From Hemibagrus wyckioides (lineage: Eukaryota > Chordata > Actinopteri > Siluriformes > Bagridae): 64,000 bases of DNA. Where the stretch lies: contig NC_080720.1 in NCBI RefSeq assembly GCF_019097595.1, positions 21,569,352 to 21,633,351 of the forward strand. The letters run 5' to 3'. The notes below the pieces were generated by a model. The model made no database searches, was not told the DNA's origin, and saw only the letters and a list, made by a program, of their open reading frames with translations. Made by a program: the position numbers and the translations under genes. How positions within the stretch are numbered: position 1 is the first letter of the stretch; the number at the start of each line of letters is the position of its first letter. Below are positions 13,213 to 25,263 of this stretch, one piece after another.

Positions 13213-13490
13213 TTGAACTGCTCATCATACAGGGTTGCAAGGAACCAGAAGTCTATCCCAGGGGACTTGAGGCATATCAGGTGTCAGTCTGTTGCAGGGA
13301 ATAGTCACACCTATTCACACATTACAGCCAATACAGTCAGCCTACAATGCATGTCTTTGGACTGGTGGAGGAAACCGGAGTACCTGGAGAAAACACCTGG
13401 AGCACAGGGAGAAACTCCACACGCACACACACCAAGCAGAGGCAGGAATCCAAACCCCAGACATGTATATAAACATATATATAGCTACAC
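13213..13490 (-). repeat. SINE-like repeat, reverse orientation
   Basis: Reverse copy: TCTATCCCAGGGGACTTGAG, CATGTCTTTGGACTGGTGGA, GGAAACCGGAGTACCTGGAG, GAGAAACTCCACACGCACA. Confidence 0.65.
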
Positions 13491-14295
13491 ACCATCTATA
13501 GAGTAAAAGTTGACTGTTGTTTTAATGAAAAACATTTACTGTGTATATGATACACTATTATGTATTAGATTCAGAACTATCCTTTCATTTACTCTTAGTT
13601 TTACTCTTAGTTTTTTTAAACTCAGATCAGCTTCACTACATGACATGAAAACCATCAGAACTGAAGCCTAGGCTTGCAGAAATGTCTGAATTCTAATGGG
13701 AAAAAAGATATTTGGATATATTTATATACAGTATTACAGATAGAAGATGCTAGAAAACAAGTGGCCTAATATGCCTATGAAATGGACACAAGCTGTAATT
13801 ATTAAATTAACCATATTTTTTTTTTTACGTTCAACAACATTTTAAGAAGGTAGCATTTCATGCAGCTAAAATAGCATTTGTAATATGGGCAGTGAATTAG
13901 CTAATATAGTCGAATTGTTCATCGTAGCATGCTATTTGTAGCATGCTGGGAAAGTAATTAACGCCATTCCTGCCTGCTTATTATCTGTGCTGAGGATGAT
14001 TACGATAACAAATGCAAGACTTTGTGGCTGGTGGATCATGCCTGCAGTGTCTGCCTCATCTGTGTCTTGGGAAAGCATCAGCACTAAACTGATTAACAGC
14101 ATGCGATTACCAAGCACATAATATCTACAGTGGCCAGTTTCAGCGCAACATTTCCGCTTACTCTCCACTAATATCTGAGCAGACAGTACTGCCCCTGACC
14201 TACAGGATATTCACAGAGATGTAGGCTCTGTACAAAAACAGTGCATCCTTAATGAGAGCACTATTTATCATATTAATTATTATTATTATTATTAT

Positions 14296-14327
<32 letters not shown>

Positions 14328-15269
14328 ATCATGTTCCTCTGCATCCTAAAAGACAAATTAAATATAATGGCAAATCATACTCGTATCAGTGCTCTCCAGA
14401 AGTACAGTTTTGAGTGCTTGAGAATAATATAAAGTGCATGAAGCCTCTTCTGAGGGCCTCACTGTCCGATCTATTGGTTTAATCACCCACAGTTTTATTA
14501 CCAAAATTATATATCTGCATTCTGTTTTAATGATCTTGCTGTTGTTTGTGATTTCACTGATACATTCCTAGTATGTCTGAGTAATATAAGCCATCTTCCT
14601 CCTCCTCATCCTTCTCCTCTTCTACCACACTGCAGTACTGTATGGTGCTTGAGGGCCCTCTTGAGTATTGTATATGCAATTACAGTTTTATCTGAATGGG
14701 ACTCCGATTACTGATTTCACAAATTCTTAGGTCAAAGGTCCCGATTGACTACCTGAAGTAAAAGCATGGAACAGCTGCTTAAGGGTGCGAACATAAAAAC
14801 ACACACAAGGTGAAACGCACATACAGTATAGTGTCTAAATGACAGTCATTAAAACTACTACAACAAATAGATATCTTTGGATAGTTTCCTAAAAGAGCTT
14901 TATTTGGGCCCCTTTCTGTTATATTTAATCTTTTTTTCTGCAAAGAGTACTCATCATATGATCCTCATGTAGAATAATTTTACCTCAGAGATAATGTATA
15001 GATATATAATAGATTTAAAGGAAGGTTATACTCCTAAAAACAGTGTTTCTACATTGCCTTTTGTACTCTCAAGCCTGGAATCAAGTACATAAATTTGCTT
15101 GATTGACAATGACAGACGAAGCTTCGGGTGAATTTTAAATCATAACTATTAGTTGTACATGATATTATGCTAGGCCTACTGTGCTTTCCAAATAATCAAA
15201 AGCTCTCAGTTAGAAATCCAAGTGAAGACTAGAGACAAGGCGCTACTGGCTATTTGAAATAAGAACAGA
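13491..15269. other. no gene seen
   Basis: Only the ATT/AGT microsatellite stands out. Confidence 0.65.
14276..14329 (+). repeat. compound ATT / AGT microsatellite
   Basis: ATT block followed in register by AGT block. Confidence 0.95.
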
Positions 15270-15560
15270 TACACTATATGGCCAAAAGTATGTGGAAACC
15301 TGACCACCATCATCAGCTGCTGCTTTAGTGTTCAGTGAGTGCTTCATTTCATCCTAAAGGTGAACTGTACCCGAGTACACCAACTTTGACAAACGTCTGG
15401 AAGGCCCTCACTTTGTGCACAGGGGCACTGTCATGCAAGAATATGAAACAAGGAAAATCTTAATGCTACAGCATACAAAAACATTCTAGACAATTGTGAG
15501 CTTCCTACCTTGTGGTAACAATATTTAGAAGAATCACATAAGGGTGTGATGGTCTTTTTG
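15270..15560. mobile_element. Tc1-like remnant
   Basis: Starts ACACTATATGGCCAAAAGTA, a common Tc1-type end in fish genomes. Later words (ATTCTAGACAATTGTGAGCT) match an interior piece of such elements. The right end is not clear. Confidence 0.55.
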
Positions 15561-16125
15561 CTTCTCCTCTATTATACAGGATTTGGTTTGGCTCCAAAGG
15601 GGAAAATGGTTTGCTAAATTCCAATAAAGTTACTTAGCATAGTTTAATTGTAGTCTAAAAATATTTAAGTAACATTTTTATTGTTTTACATATTATATAA
15701 TGGAACTCTTTTAGGTATACCTAGACATACTTTAAATAGATTATGTTGTATCTGATTCCATGATGCAGACGTGAAATTAAAAATGTATTTTAGCATGAAA
15801 TCAAAGTGTATGCAATTACACTACTATCACACTGTTAGTTTATTAGAAAACACTGTCTTAATATCCTTTTCCATGAAAGTAAATGTGCACTCTGTCACCA
15901 AGCTGCCTCTGATGGAATTGAGTATGTGGGAGGCTGGGGTTAGAGAGGTTGCTTCCTGTACTTTCCAATACATTGGAACAAACAAATAAACAGATACAAT
16001 AATGCACTCGACACAGGAAGTGACAGCTGATGCTTTCTTTAGTTTCTGGGAATCTCATTGCAATACAGACAGTGTATAAGTATATATGGTGAGCATTAAC
16101 CACACACATGTAGTTTACCCACAGA

Positions 16126-16205
16126 TACACTATATTGGCAAAAGTTTTGAGATGTCTGCCTTTACATGCACATGAATTTAATATGGAGTTGATCCACCCT
16201 TTGCG
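16126..16205. mobile_element. partial Tc1-like terminal segment
   Basis: About 80 bp starting TACACTATATTGGCAAAAG and running through CCTTTACATGCACATGAATT matches the first 80 bp of the element at 16317. It ends abruptly before a T-rich run, giving two left ends in tandem separated by 101 bp of shared flank. Confidence 0.75.
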
Positions 16206-16215
16206 CCCTTTTTTT

Positions 16216-16316
16216 TGTCAAATCACACACAACTGCTGAATTATTTGAGTTTGTAATGACCTGATTATCCTGTAATCCTTTAATTTAAAGTTCAGTTATA
16301 CTGTTAAACTGTAATA
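16216..16316. repeat. 101-bp flank shared with 45123-45223
   Basis: Starts TGTCAAATCACACACAACTG and abuts the left end of the Tc1-type element. By eye it differs at one position from 45123-45223, which abuts the sister element. Confidence 0.85.
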
Positions 16317-16827
16317 TATACTATATTGCCAAAAGTTCTTGGACATCTGCCTTTACATGCACATGAATGTAATATGGAGTTGGCCCACCCTTTGCAGCTA
16401 TAACAGCTTCAATTCTTCTAGGAAGGCTTTCCACAAGGTTTAGGAGTGTGTTTATGGGAATTTTTGACCATTCCTCTAGAAGCACGTTTGTACGGTCAGA
16501 CACTGATGGTGGATGAGAAGGCCTGGCTTGCAGTCTCCACTCTAATTCATCCCAAAGATGTTCTATCGGGTTGAGGTGCAGGCCACTCAAGTTCCTCCAC
16601 ACCAAACTCGCTCATCTATGTCTTTACGGATCTTGCTTTGTGTGCTGGTGTGCAGTCATGTGGTTCCCACAAAGTCGGGAGCATGAAATTGTCCAAAATA
16701 TCTTGGTATGCTGAAGCATTAAGAGTTCATTTCACTGGAACTAAGCGGCCAAGCCCAACCCCTGAAAAACAACACCTAAATTCAATGATTTGGAGGGGTG
16801 TCCCAAAACATTTGGCATTATAGTGTA
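16317..16827 (-). mobile_element. internally deleted Tc1/mariner-type element
   Basis: Ends TATACTATATTGCCAAAAG and CATTTGGCATTATAGTGTA are inverted repeats. The minus strand retains the transposase tail ([25 protein letters not shown], then [21 protein letters not shown]), the region around the catalytic glutamate. The N-terminal half is missing. Same family as 45224-45768. Confidence 0.83.
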
Positions 16828-17766
16828 CATCTATTGCTCTGATTTAAAAAAAAAATCACAACATAAAATATAATTTACATCCATAAATATATGCTTTCCC
16901 TAGCATTAGAGTTAAGTACTGCAAACATTAGCTTTAATCTTTGTTACCAACAGAAATCATTTTTTGTGTGTTTTATTAAAATATAAAGACAGCTTTGAAT
17001 GTGCGTGAAGTCTTACTATGACTTTAGCAACATAATAAGGGGACAAGAAGCAAGAAGAAATACACACAGATAATGGAATAATATTTAAGGTGGGTGGATG
17101 CTCCTGGAGGCCACAATAACAGCTGTTACTGGTTATAGAAAAGTATTAAATTTCATAGAAATTCACAAGTGTAAATATGCATGTTGGTAACCTACAAATG
17201 ATAAATTACTCCTTCCTTTTCTTCCATGGCAAATGTCAAATTCACATATTGCAGAGGAAACAAAACTATTGCAGCAGCATAAACATAAATGACAATATGA
17301 TTATTATACCGATTACATTGAACCAATAGATGTTCCTACCGCTAAGAAAAAGGCATTTAAAAAATTAAACCAGAACTAAACTAAAAGTATAAGAACAAAC
17401 AAGCAAAATAAATCATTTAAAAAAAAATACAAATGAATAAATGAATGTTTAGGCTAATTACACCTGAAATATGAACTTGAAAGTACAAATGAAAGTAACA
17501 TATAAAATATTAATTAATCAATAGATGAATTAGTAAATACTTTAGTACTATAGAACTTCTAAGCCATTTTAAATATATTTTCTAATATTATTTAATATTT
17601 TGCCCTTTAGTGATGCTTAAATAAAGTGTGATTAAATGCATCACTACAGTAACTGTTGTTAACACAAATGTATTTTAAAGCAAATATGTAACAAGTGTAA
17701 CATGTTTATGAAATAAACAGCATTTTAACTAAAAGGTACATTTCATTCTTTATGTGTTTTAATATA

Positions 17767-17843
<77 letters not shown>

Positions 17844-19530
17844 TAATATTACAACTTTGATAAAATATTGAAATTTATTTAGTGAATCTCAATTAAGTAT
17901 TTCTATTTTTTTTAATATATTTACAACTTAGTTAAGAGTTTCAGTATTTTTTATTAGCAGTTTGTTAAATGAAATTCAGCCTGTAAGTTCCATTTGATTA
18001 TTTAATTTACTCAACAATGGCAATAATTATTTTGTTAAACAACAATTTATTTTCCAGTCTGTTTATTATTAGTCTTAGGTTATGTGGACTGTTTGCCGTA
18101 CAAGCTCCTGAGCTGTTACTATAGAAACAATAACATTAAAATGAGTAGATTGAGAGAGGGATGCAGACTGGTGAAGAAAAACTGTCTATCTCAGCTATAA
18201 TGTTAAGAACTACCTCAAATATTACAATAAATATAACTATAAACTGTTGACATAGGTGATGTGTCTTTCATTAATAAACCTTAATAAATCATTGACATAT
18301 TGCTGTGGGATATAAGTAAATAACACACTCCAGACTGTTCTCTTTTTTTTTTTACAAAAAAAAAAAAACATTTCCATGCTGAATCAGAGCTTAATGCTGC
18401 TTTCACATGCCATTGAAATTATTGTAAATACAGGTTTCCCACTTGGAAGTTTTACATGAATGACCCCTCAAATCGTAATTCTGAATAGGAAACTCAAAGA
18501 TCATTTTGATACCTCAGTTTCCAAGATGGAAGGAGGCTTAAACTTTCAAAACAGTGGAGGGGAATATAGTTTTTGTACTAAATGACAGATTTTGTTCATT
18601 TTTACAAAAGCAGCCAAATGTACAGCAATGGCTGCTTTGGTTATATTCATTTCTGCAACCTCTATCAGCAACCATTCAATGCATGTTTACAGAATATCTT
18701 ACACTGTGAAAATAGCTTGTATCTGACCATAATTCCATTTTAGTGAGCAAGCTAGCTAACTGAGTAATATGTGTTATGGTGTCAAAATTAAAAGAAGAAA
18801 AAAAAGAAATATGTATGAATGAATCTTACATTATCCAGGTTTCATGTTCTTTCCGACGACAAAAGGATGTGAACTGTGACACAGATAACATAATATAACA
18901 TTACACATTACATAACATTAACTAAGACACTTACACTTACGTATTGATGTACCAAACCTCCTTTTACTTCAAAATTATTTGCACTGTGTATGTTCATTTA
19001 GATAATAGCAATCAACAAAGGTGAGTGTGCACACAATGGCAAGGGCGGACAGTGCTCTTGCCATTATTTCATAGGAGTTAGAGACATTATCAGGCTCTGT
19101 AGTTACGTAAGGTACTTGCTGCCTTAGAGGGGCTGATGAGGATAATAGCATGGGACACTGGAAGGGGGAAGGCAGGGCTTGAAAAAATGATAGATGCCTC
19201 CATAAATAACATAATCAAAAGGGCACAGTGTTCATGATTGGTTTAATGGAGAAAAAAATCACCACATGTATAGCTGGGTGGGAAATGAACTCAATTATGG
19301 CAATTCCATATTGGATTTTGGATTAATGTTCATATTTGTATTCACTACACAAGTCACACAGGTGTATGTAAATCTTGAACATGTGCAGATTGTCACATGG
19401 GGATAGACACAATTTAAAGGTTAAAGAGTGAAAACAGAAAGTGATTAATGACGCAAATTGTAGAAGGAGGTGGAAGCAAGTGCCGATCATTTATTGTATA
19501 AAGTATTAAACAACTGAAAATTGAACAATA
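16828..19530. other. no gene seen
   Basis: Very AT-rich, with the (AT)n run at 17.8 kb. Words near 18060-18150 (TCCTGAGCTGTTACTATAGA) recur loosely near 50870 and may be an old dispersed repeat. Confidence 0.6.
17761..17842. repeat. (AT)n microsatellite
   Basis: About 80 bp of AT dinucleotides with one ACAT interruption; self-complementary. Confidence 0.97.
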
Positions 19531-19690
19531 AATGCCTCATCTCATCCGATTTCAAAAGTTAAGCAGGGACTTGGATGGGAGACCACCTGGGAATGCTGTA
19601 CGTTTTAGAGGCAGTGGTGGCTCAGTGGTTAATGCACTGGCATTACTGATCAGAGGTGCTGCATCATCAACTTCCTAACAAGCTGGGATA
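19531..19690 (+). repeat. 5S rRNA-derived segment joined to a tRNA-like SINE segment
   Basis: 19531-19605 follows vertebrate 5S rRNA (TTAAGCAGG, then ACTTGGATGGGAGACC and CCTGGGAATGCTG) but lacks the part just before ACTTGG, so it is not a working 5S gene. It is followed at once by GGTGGCTCAGTGGTTAATGC, a tRNA box A-like stretch that occurs in other tRNA-type SINEs here, and then the same tail words as the copy at 3330-3540. Confidence 0.65.
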
Positions 19691-20522
19691 TGCAAAGAAA
19701 ATACTTTTACTCTGCTTTAATGTATATGAAACAAATAAAGGCTTCTTTATCTATTCTTACTCTTGTAACAGTGACTCTCTCTAACAGAGAGAGAGAGAGA
19801 GACAGAGAGTTTTGTACAGTTCAGTTCTCTTTAGTCTTGTACAGTTCTGGGTGTATGTGCATGTGTGTGAATGTGTGTGTGAGAGAGAGAGTTTTTTGTA
19901 CAATTCAGTCCTGGGTGTTGAGAAGCCTGATGGCTTGAGGAAAGAAAATCCAATCACTTCTATGTATGTGATAAGTCATGTTGTGTTTCTTTTTCAAGCC
20001 CCTTTCTCAGCAATTGATGCTGATATCTAAACACAGTATGTCATTGTAACATCTGAACTTTATGTTAGCCTGTTATAGTCAGAAATGGACACAGTACCAT
20101 CAGACCTGATAAATAAAGATCCTTCCTATCTGAAAAGATCATCTAATCACACACTGCTCTCACAGAATGTAACAACGAGTTGCTCAAACCTATTTTAAGC
20201 CATTCAGATCCTTCTTTCATTGTGTTCAGATGAATTATCTGTAATCAATGTCCTCTGAAGTGGCTTCTGTGCTTGGCTTTAATGGAAGTCCTCTGACGGT
20301 CTGACTGTAGCACTTAGCATTTCTATATTACTGTAAAAATTATTACACTCCAACAATTTACTTTATGTGAAATTACATTTTTTAAAATCAACTCTTAAAA
20401 TCAACTTTAACTGTTCCCGAAGTGCTAGATTCATTGGTTAGGGAAAATGGTTTAGTTATTACAAAAAATTACTAAAAAATAGAAAAATAGCTTCCATGGT
20501 CCTGGAGTTCTTTCTTTGGCAA

Positions 20523-20546
20523 GGGTTAGGGTTAGGGTTAGGGTTA
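20523..20546 (+). repeat. interstitial telomere-type repeat
   Basis: Four perfect GGGTTA units, followed by GCCCTA. Confidence 0.9.
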
Positions 20547-20814
20547 GCCCTAAGCAATTTTTAATGCAGGCACACTTGAGTTTTCTTCTGCTGTATTCTA
20601 CTTTCAAAATCAACTCTTCCCTACTTCCCAACATGGACTTGTGCTTGAAAATTTGTAAGACGTTGCACAACTTAATACACATGAAAGGTCATGGAGGTTA
20701 ATATTAGTGTCAAGGGCAGGGTTAGGATTATCTTAATTGTCTGACATCAAACAAAATCTAATCACACCACTCTCAGTAAAGCATTTAATAACTTAATAAG
20801 GGATTGTGGTCAGT

Positions 20815-20925
20815 GATTAAGGTGTTGGACTATTGCTTACAAGGTTGTGAGTTCAAATCCCAGGACCACCAAGCTGCCACTTTTGGAGCCTTGAGCCAAG
20901 GCTAGAATGAATCCCACTGTCGCAA
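20815..20925 (+). repeat. tRNA-derived SINE fragment
   Basis: GTGGTCAGTGATTAAGG resembles box A and GTGAGTTCAAATCCCAG resembles box B (GGTTCAAATCC), at tRNA-like spacing, followed by the family words AAGCTGCCACTTTTGGAGCC. It directly precedes the LINE-like tail copy. Confidence 0.65.
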
Positions 20926-20944
20926 TTATTGACCATATAGATTG

Positions 20945-21019
20945 CAAATTAGATCTCACTCTCTGGTGTCACCCAGATGATCCTCATCTGGGTGACACCA
21001 GAGAGTGAGATCTAATTTG
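20945..21019. repeat. perfect inverted repeat, 36-bp arms, 3-bp loop
   Basis: Arms 20945-20980 and 20984-21019 are exact complements around TCC; the next outer pair (20944/21020) does not match. The arm starts CAAATTAGATCTCACTCTCT. DNA or RNA from here would fold into a very stable hairpin. Confidence 0.95.
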
Positions 21020-21225
21020 GGTTCCCATTTGAGTCTGGTTTCTTCCTCATATCATCTCAGGGAGTTTTTCTTGCCACAGTCACCTCTGGATTGCTCATTA
21101 GGGATAAACATAAATTCAAAATGTATTATTTATATCCTGGATTGCTTCATTTCTATAAAGCTGCTTTGCAACATTGTTCATTGGTGCAATTTCTATACAA
21201 ATCAAATCAAATTGAATTGAATTTT
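20945..21225 (+). repeat. LINE-like 3' tail copy headed by a perfect palindrome
   Basis: The right part carries the tail landmarks (ATATCATCTCAGGGAGTTTT, CTATAAAGCTGCTTTGCAAC) and ends in AAATTGAATTGAATTT. Its left part, 20945-21019, is a perfect inverted repeat (separate entry). Confidence 0.7.
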
Positions 21226-21319
21226 ACAGCCAGTGATACATTTTCTCTATAATCTCAAACCTCAGAACAAGCAACAGTAAGAACAGTAAATGCACTCAAG
21301 TAATAATTATGGTGCTGGA

Positions 21320-21515
21320 TGAGACACCATGATTTGGATGCCAACACATCGCAGGGCACACACACACACACACAAACACACACACTATAAATAATTTAGA
21401 GACGCCAATCAGCCTACATCACAAGTCTTTGAACTGGAGAAGAAGACTGGATTAACCAGTGGAAACCCCTGAAGCACAGGGTGAACATAAAAACTTTGCA
21501 CACAGAGAGAAATGC
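21320..21515 (-). repeat. SINE-like repeat, reverse orientation
   Basis: Contains a CA run at 21358-21385, GACGCCAATCAGCCTACATC, then GTGGAAACCCCTGAAGCACA. Divergent copy. Confidence 0.6.
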
Positions 21516-21754
21516 CATTAAAATCTTATTTAAAGTACAAAATTAGTAGTTTATTTACTCTTGGTCTGAGCAGCCATACTGGAATTATGTCTCACTAAAC
21601 TCTGTGTTGAGGAATTTCATGGGATATTTTTTGTCTTTTCCTTGTCAAACCCATGTTTCCTTGCTGTATTGCCATATCTATTTTACTTTCACCTGCATTT
21701 GCAATTCATGTGTGAAATAGAAACGATAATCATAAATTAATTTGTACATTTTGT

Positions 21755-21945
21755 ATAGGCATAGGGTCACAGGTAGCCTGAAGCCAACCAATCACACAGC
21801 ACAATCACAGACACACATGTCTCCGGCTTTGGGGAGGAAACCAGAGTACCTGGAGGAAACCCCTGAAGCTCAATAAGAACATGTAAAGGCCACACAGCAG
21901 GAGAGATGTGTGAGGAAAACATGCTAGCAACTAAACCACCATACC
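21755..21945 (-). repeat. SINE-like repeat, reverse orientation
   Basis: AGCCAACCAATCACACAGCA, GAGGAAACCAGAGTACCTGG, AACATGCTAGCAACTAAACC. Second reverse copy of the family within 500 bp. Confidence 0.6.
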
Positions 21946-22649
21946 CCCTATCCAGCTATCTATCTTTATCAGTATCTATCTATCACACTCTCTCTATATA
22001 TAGCACTTCCTTCCTGTCAACACTGTCATGTTTTGACGGTAACGCTCAGCCTGGAAACTATTACTCTTTGCTCTTCAGCCATATAAAGATCATCTGTCAT
22101 ATAAAAAGCCCAACCTGGACCTTAACCTGCAAGGACACACTTGACATGTTTAATAGGTGTAATCCCATATCCAATTGCTCCATGGGGAAATCAATGGACA
22201 GTTTTAGGGCAGGCCAAGAACATTTGACAAGAGGCATTTACCGTGTCTGAGTCATCCTAATATTGTTACATAAATGACACAAGAAGATCTAGCTCTCTTT
22301 TACTTTTGCAGAAGGATAGGCCCATTTAGTCACTTTTGAAATATGAACTAGAAGAAAACAGATCAGATTGCCTTCACTACATGCAGGATTTCTCCCGTGG
22401 GATGTGTAAATCAACTGTAAGTGTTTAGGTGTAGCATGGTCTATAAGTATGGTTAATAAGCATTGTCTATAACATCATAACTCAGAAGTGATTGTACTTT
22501 TATTTTTTATCTTAACTTTTATTTAAAAACTAACTTCAGCATTTAAAAGCATGTTTCGCAAATGTTTCTGATTCAAATCAGCTCCACAGATGTGAAAATT
22601 CAAAAGATTAGTATTTCACCTGTCATTAAAGTAGTAAGAGTATGGAATA

Positions 22650-23101
22650 TACGCCGATCAGGCATAACATTATGAGCACTGACAGGTGACATGAATAACA
22701 TTGTTTATCTCCTCATCATGGCACCTGTTAGTGGGTGGGATATATTAGGCAGCAAGGATTGGTGTAAGGATTTGAGCGAGTTTGACAAGGGCCAAATTGT
22801 GATGGTTAGATGACTGGATCAGAGCATCTCCAAAACTGCAGCTCTTGTGGGGTGTTCCTGGTCTGCAGTGGTCAGTATCTATCAAAAGTGTCCTTTAAGT
22901 CTTGTAAGTCCTTTAAGTCCTGTAAGTAGAAACTTAAATACTTAAAGGATCTGCTGCTTACATCTTGGTGCCAAATACCACAGCACACCTTCAGGGATCT
23001 AGTGGAGTCCATGCCGCAATGGGTCAGGGCTGTTTTGGCAGCAAAAGGGGGACCAACAAAATATTAGGGAGGTGGACATAATGTTATGCCTGATTGGTGT
23101 A
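22650..23101 (+). mobile_element. internally deleted Tc1-like element, same family as the one at 42 kb
   Basis: Ends read ACGCCGATCAGGCATAACAT at the left and ATGTTATGCCTGATTGGTGT at the right, an imperfect terminal inverted repeat. About 450 bp remain, including the start of the transposase frame (SISKTAALVGCSW-like) and the distal part. A local 17-18 bp near-duplication (TCCTTTAAGTC unit) sits near 22890-22925. Non-autonomous. Confidence 0.82.
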
Positions 23102-24054
23102 TTAGTATGATCATGCAACCAAACACAGATAAAATCATCATTTTTATTGTAATCCTTGTCTGGTTAACCATTTTGCCTGTATTTGTACTGCATATCTCTG
23201 TGTTGATTCCTTATTTTTGTGTTTAGACCCTAAATTAATTAACTTGTCTGAACTTTTACGTCTACGCTTTGACCTGTTATTGATTTTCACCCTGATTCTT
23301 GAATAAATCATGCTAAAACCTCTGAGCACAGGTTGTAAGGCCTACAGCGAGGTCCTCTGTTCTATCCATTCATTATACATTTATTCTGTAAATCTAGGTC
23401 AGTTTTATTTTCTCAGTGAAAGAAAAAGGATAGGACAAAGTTGATTTACTATTCCATCTCTCCGATAAGTCAATTTGTCCATTTGATCAGAAAAGCTAGG
23501 GTCTGTCATATATGTGTATATAAAAATTTCTAAGCAAATGCACTTTCTTTGTGCAATGCAGGTTTTTTTCATTATCAGATCCCCGACCTGAATCCATTTT
23601 GATTTCAGCGTACAAAAGGTTATAACATGTCTTTGGGGAATGTTTTAGTTTAGGGCTAAGATAGAGAAATTAACCAGTGATATAGTAACACCCCTATTCC
23701 CTCATATATGCACTGAATAGCTGTTATACAAGCACAGCTTTTATACATTACCATATTGCTTTGAGAGCTGCCCATTAATGTTGCTGTACATTTTCCTGAT
23801 ATTTTTCTGGTGTGTTGTTAACCTATATATTGTAGATTCACTGACTATACCAGACTGTGGACTACTTTTATAGAGTTACCTGAGTACTTTATGGCTAGTT
23901 ATTTGTCTTATGTTTGAGTTAAGTTTATTTTGTTTAATGTTTCCCTCTTGTGCATCTAAATGGGTTGATCAGCTGTGATAGATATTCTTGTCGTGTCTGT
24001 TTCTTAATTTTTCAGTTTGTTGAGGTCTTAAGTGAGTTTATTTCTATATAGCGA

Positions 24055-24069
24055 GTGTGTGTGTGTGTG

Positions 24070-24101
<32 letters not shown>
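24055..24101 (+). repeat. compound GT / GA microsatellite
   Basis: GTGT block then GAGA block. Confidence 0.95.
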
Positions 24102-24103
<2 letters not shown>

Positions 24104-24309
24104 CCTCCAATTTCCTCTGTCCCAAACCCTCGGAAACACAACATACAGTTTAAAGAATATTTTACTTTTTATTATGTTTGTTTGCCATCTATATAATTAT
24201 TTTTGTTTGTTTGTCTTTCTGGCACAAGAATTTGGTGCCTGGTGAAAATGGCTTATTTCTTATTGCCTTATATAATCTTATTGCCCCAGTTTTCTAACTG
24301 CTACTTCTA

Positions 24310-24480
24310 GCTTGACACTATGCTGTGCCACAAAGCACAAGTCATCTCCCGCTGGTTCGACAAACACACCAGTGACTTCAACTGGTTCACATCAATGAAT
24401 CTCAATCAGCAGACCTGAATCCCCATTGGGATGTGGTGGAATATGAGATTCACCACATTCACCTCAGCTGGCAAAACTGT
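24310..24480 (+). mobile_element. Tc1-like transposase remnant
   Basis: Words resembling the transposase distal region at DNA level (GGTTCGACAAACACACCAG; CAGACCTGAATCCCCATTGG, from PDLNP). No ends found; old fragment. Confidence 0.5.
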
Positions 24481-24644
24481 AACAAATATTCAATGCAATC
24501 ATGTGAACATGGAACAGGATTTTTTTCTGACACAGTGGAATCCATACCATGTAGAACTGAGGCATTTTTGAGAACTGTAATTTCTGTTAAAGCTGTAAGG
24601 GATTCAGAAATTATGCTGATGCTCATATTTATAAGTTGCTCAAA

Positions 24645-24728
24645 ATTTTTATATTTCTGTAAAGCTGCTTTGCGACTATGTCTGTTGTTAAAAAACGCTA
24701 TATAAATAAAATTCAATTGAATTGAATT
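24645..24728 (+). repeat. LINE-like 3' tail fragment
   Basis: Short copy with ATTTCTGTAAAGCTGCTTTG, AAACGCTATATAAATAAAAT and a short TTGAATTGAA end. Truncated on its left. Confidence 0.7.
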
Positions 24729-25118
24729 TGCTGATTACATTACTGCTACACTCTATTGCACTACTTGCTGAAAACCTACTTTATCATAAATATCACAGCA
24801 AAGCTGGCAATGTTTTGCAAGCAAAGTCATTTTTCTGTATTTGGTACATATTTGTTGATGATGTTGAGAATTTTTTCGAAAATGATTAGAGCAGCTGATT
24901 GCACTTATGTCATATATGAGCAACAGCCTACTGACACCCTCATGTTTATATATTTACTCCCCTCTCATTTGACTATTAATCTGACAGGTCTATTCATGAA
25001 GCGATATTACATTAACATTTTTATGTTCTTAGATTCATCCACATTGTGGCTGCATGAATGCTTACATCTACATCTATCTTTACATTTACCAATCTTTACA
25101 TCTACCTAGCAAAAGAGA

Positions 25119-25120
<2 letters not shown>

Positions 25121-25165
<45 letters not shown>
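25121..25165 (+). repeat. (GA)n microsatellite
   Basis: GAGA run with CAGA interruptions at the right end. Confidence 0.95.
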
Positions 25166-25168
<3 letters not shown>

Positions 25169-25263
25169 CACATGGCAGGTTTCTTGATGAGAAAAATCAA
25201 TGTACTCACCAGATTGCTAGAGATAAATGTGTCAAAATAAGAAAGCTCTCTGGATTTTTATTT

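Noticed and set aside
19531..19605. Functional 5S rRNA gene
   Set aside because: An internal segment is missing and no second gene copy follows; it is a derived repeat.
24756..25109. 117-residue plus-strand frame
   Set aside because: AT-rich and hydrophobic by composition, running into a GA microsatellite region; no family resemblance.
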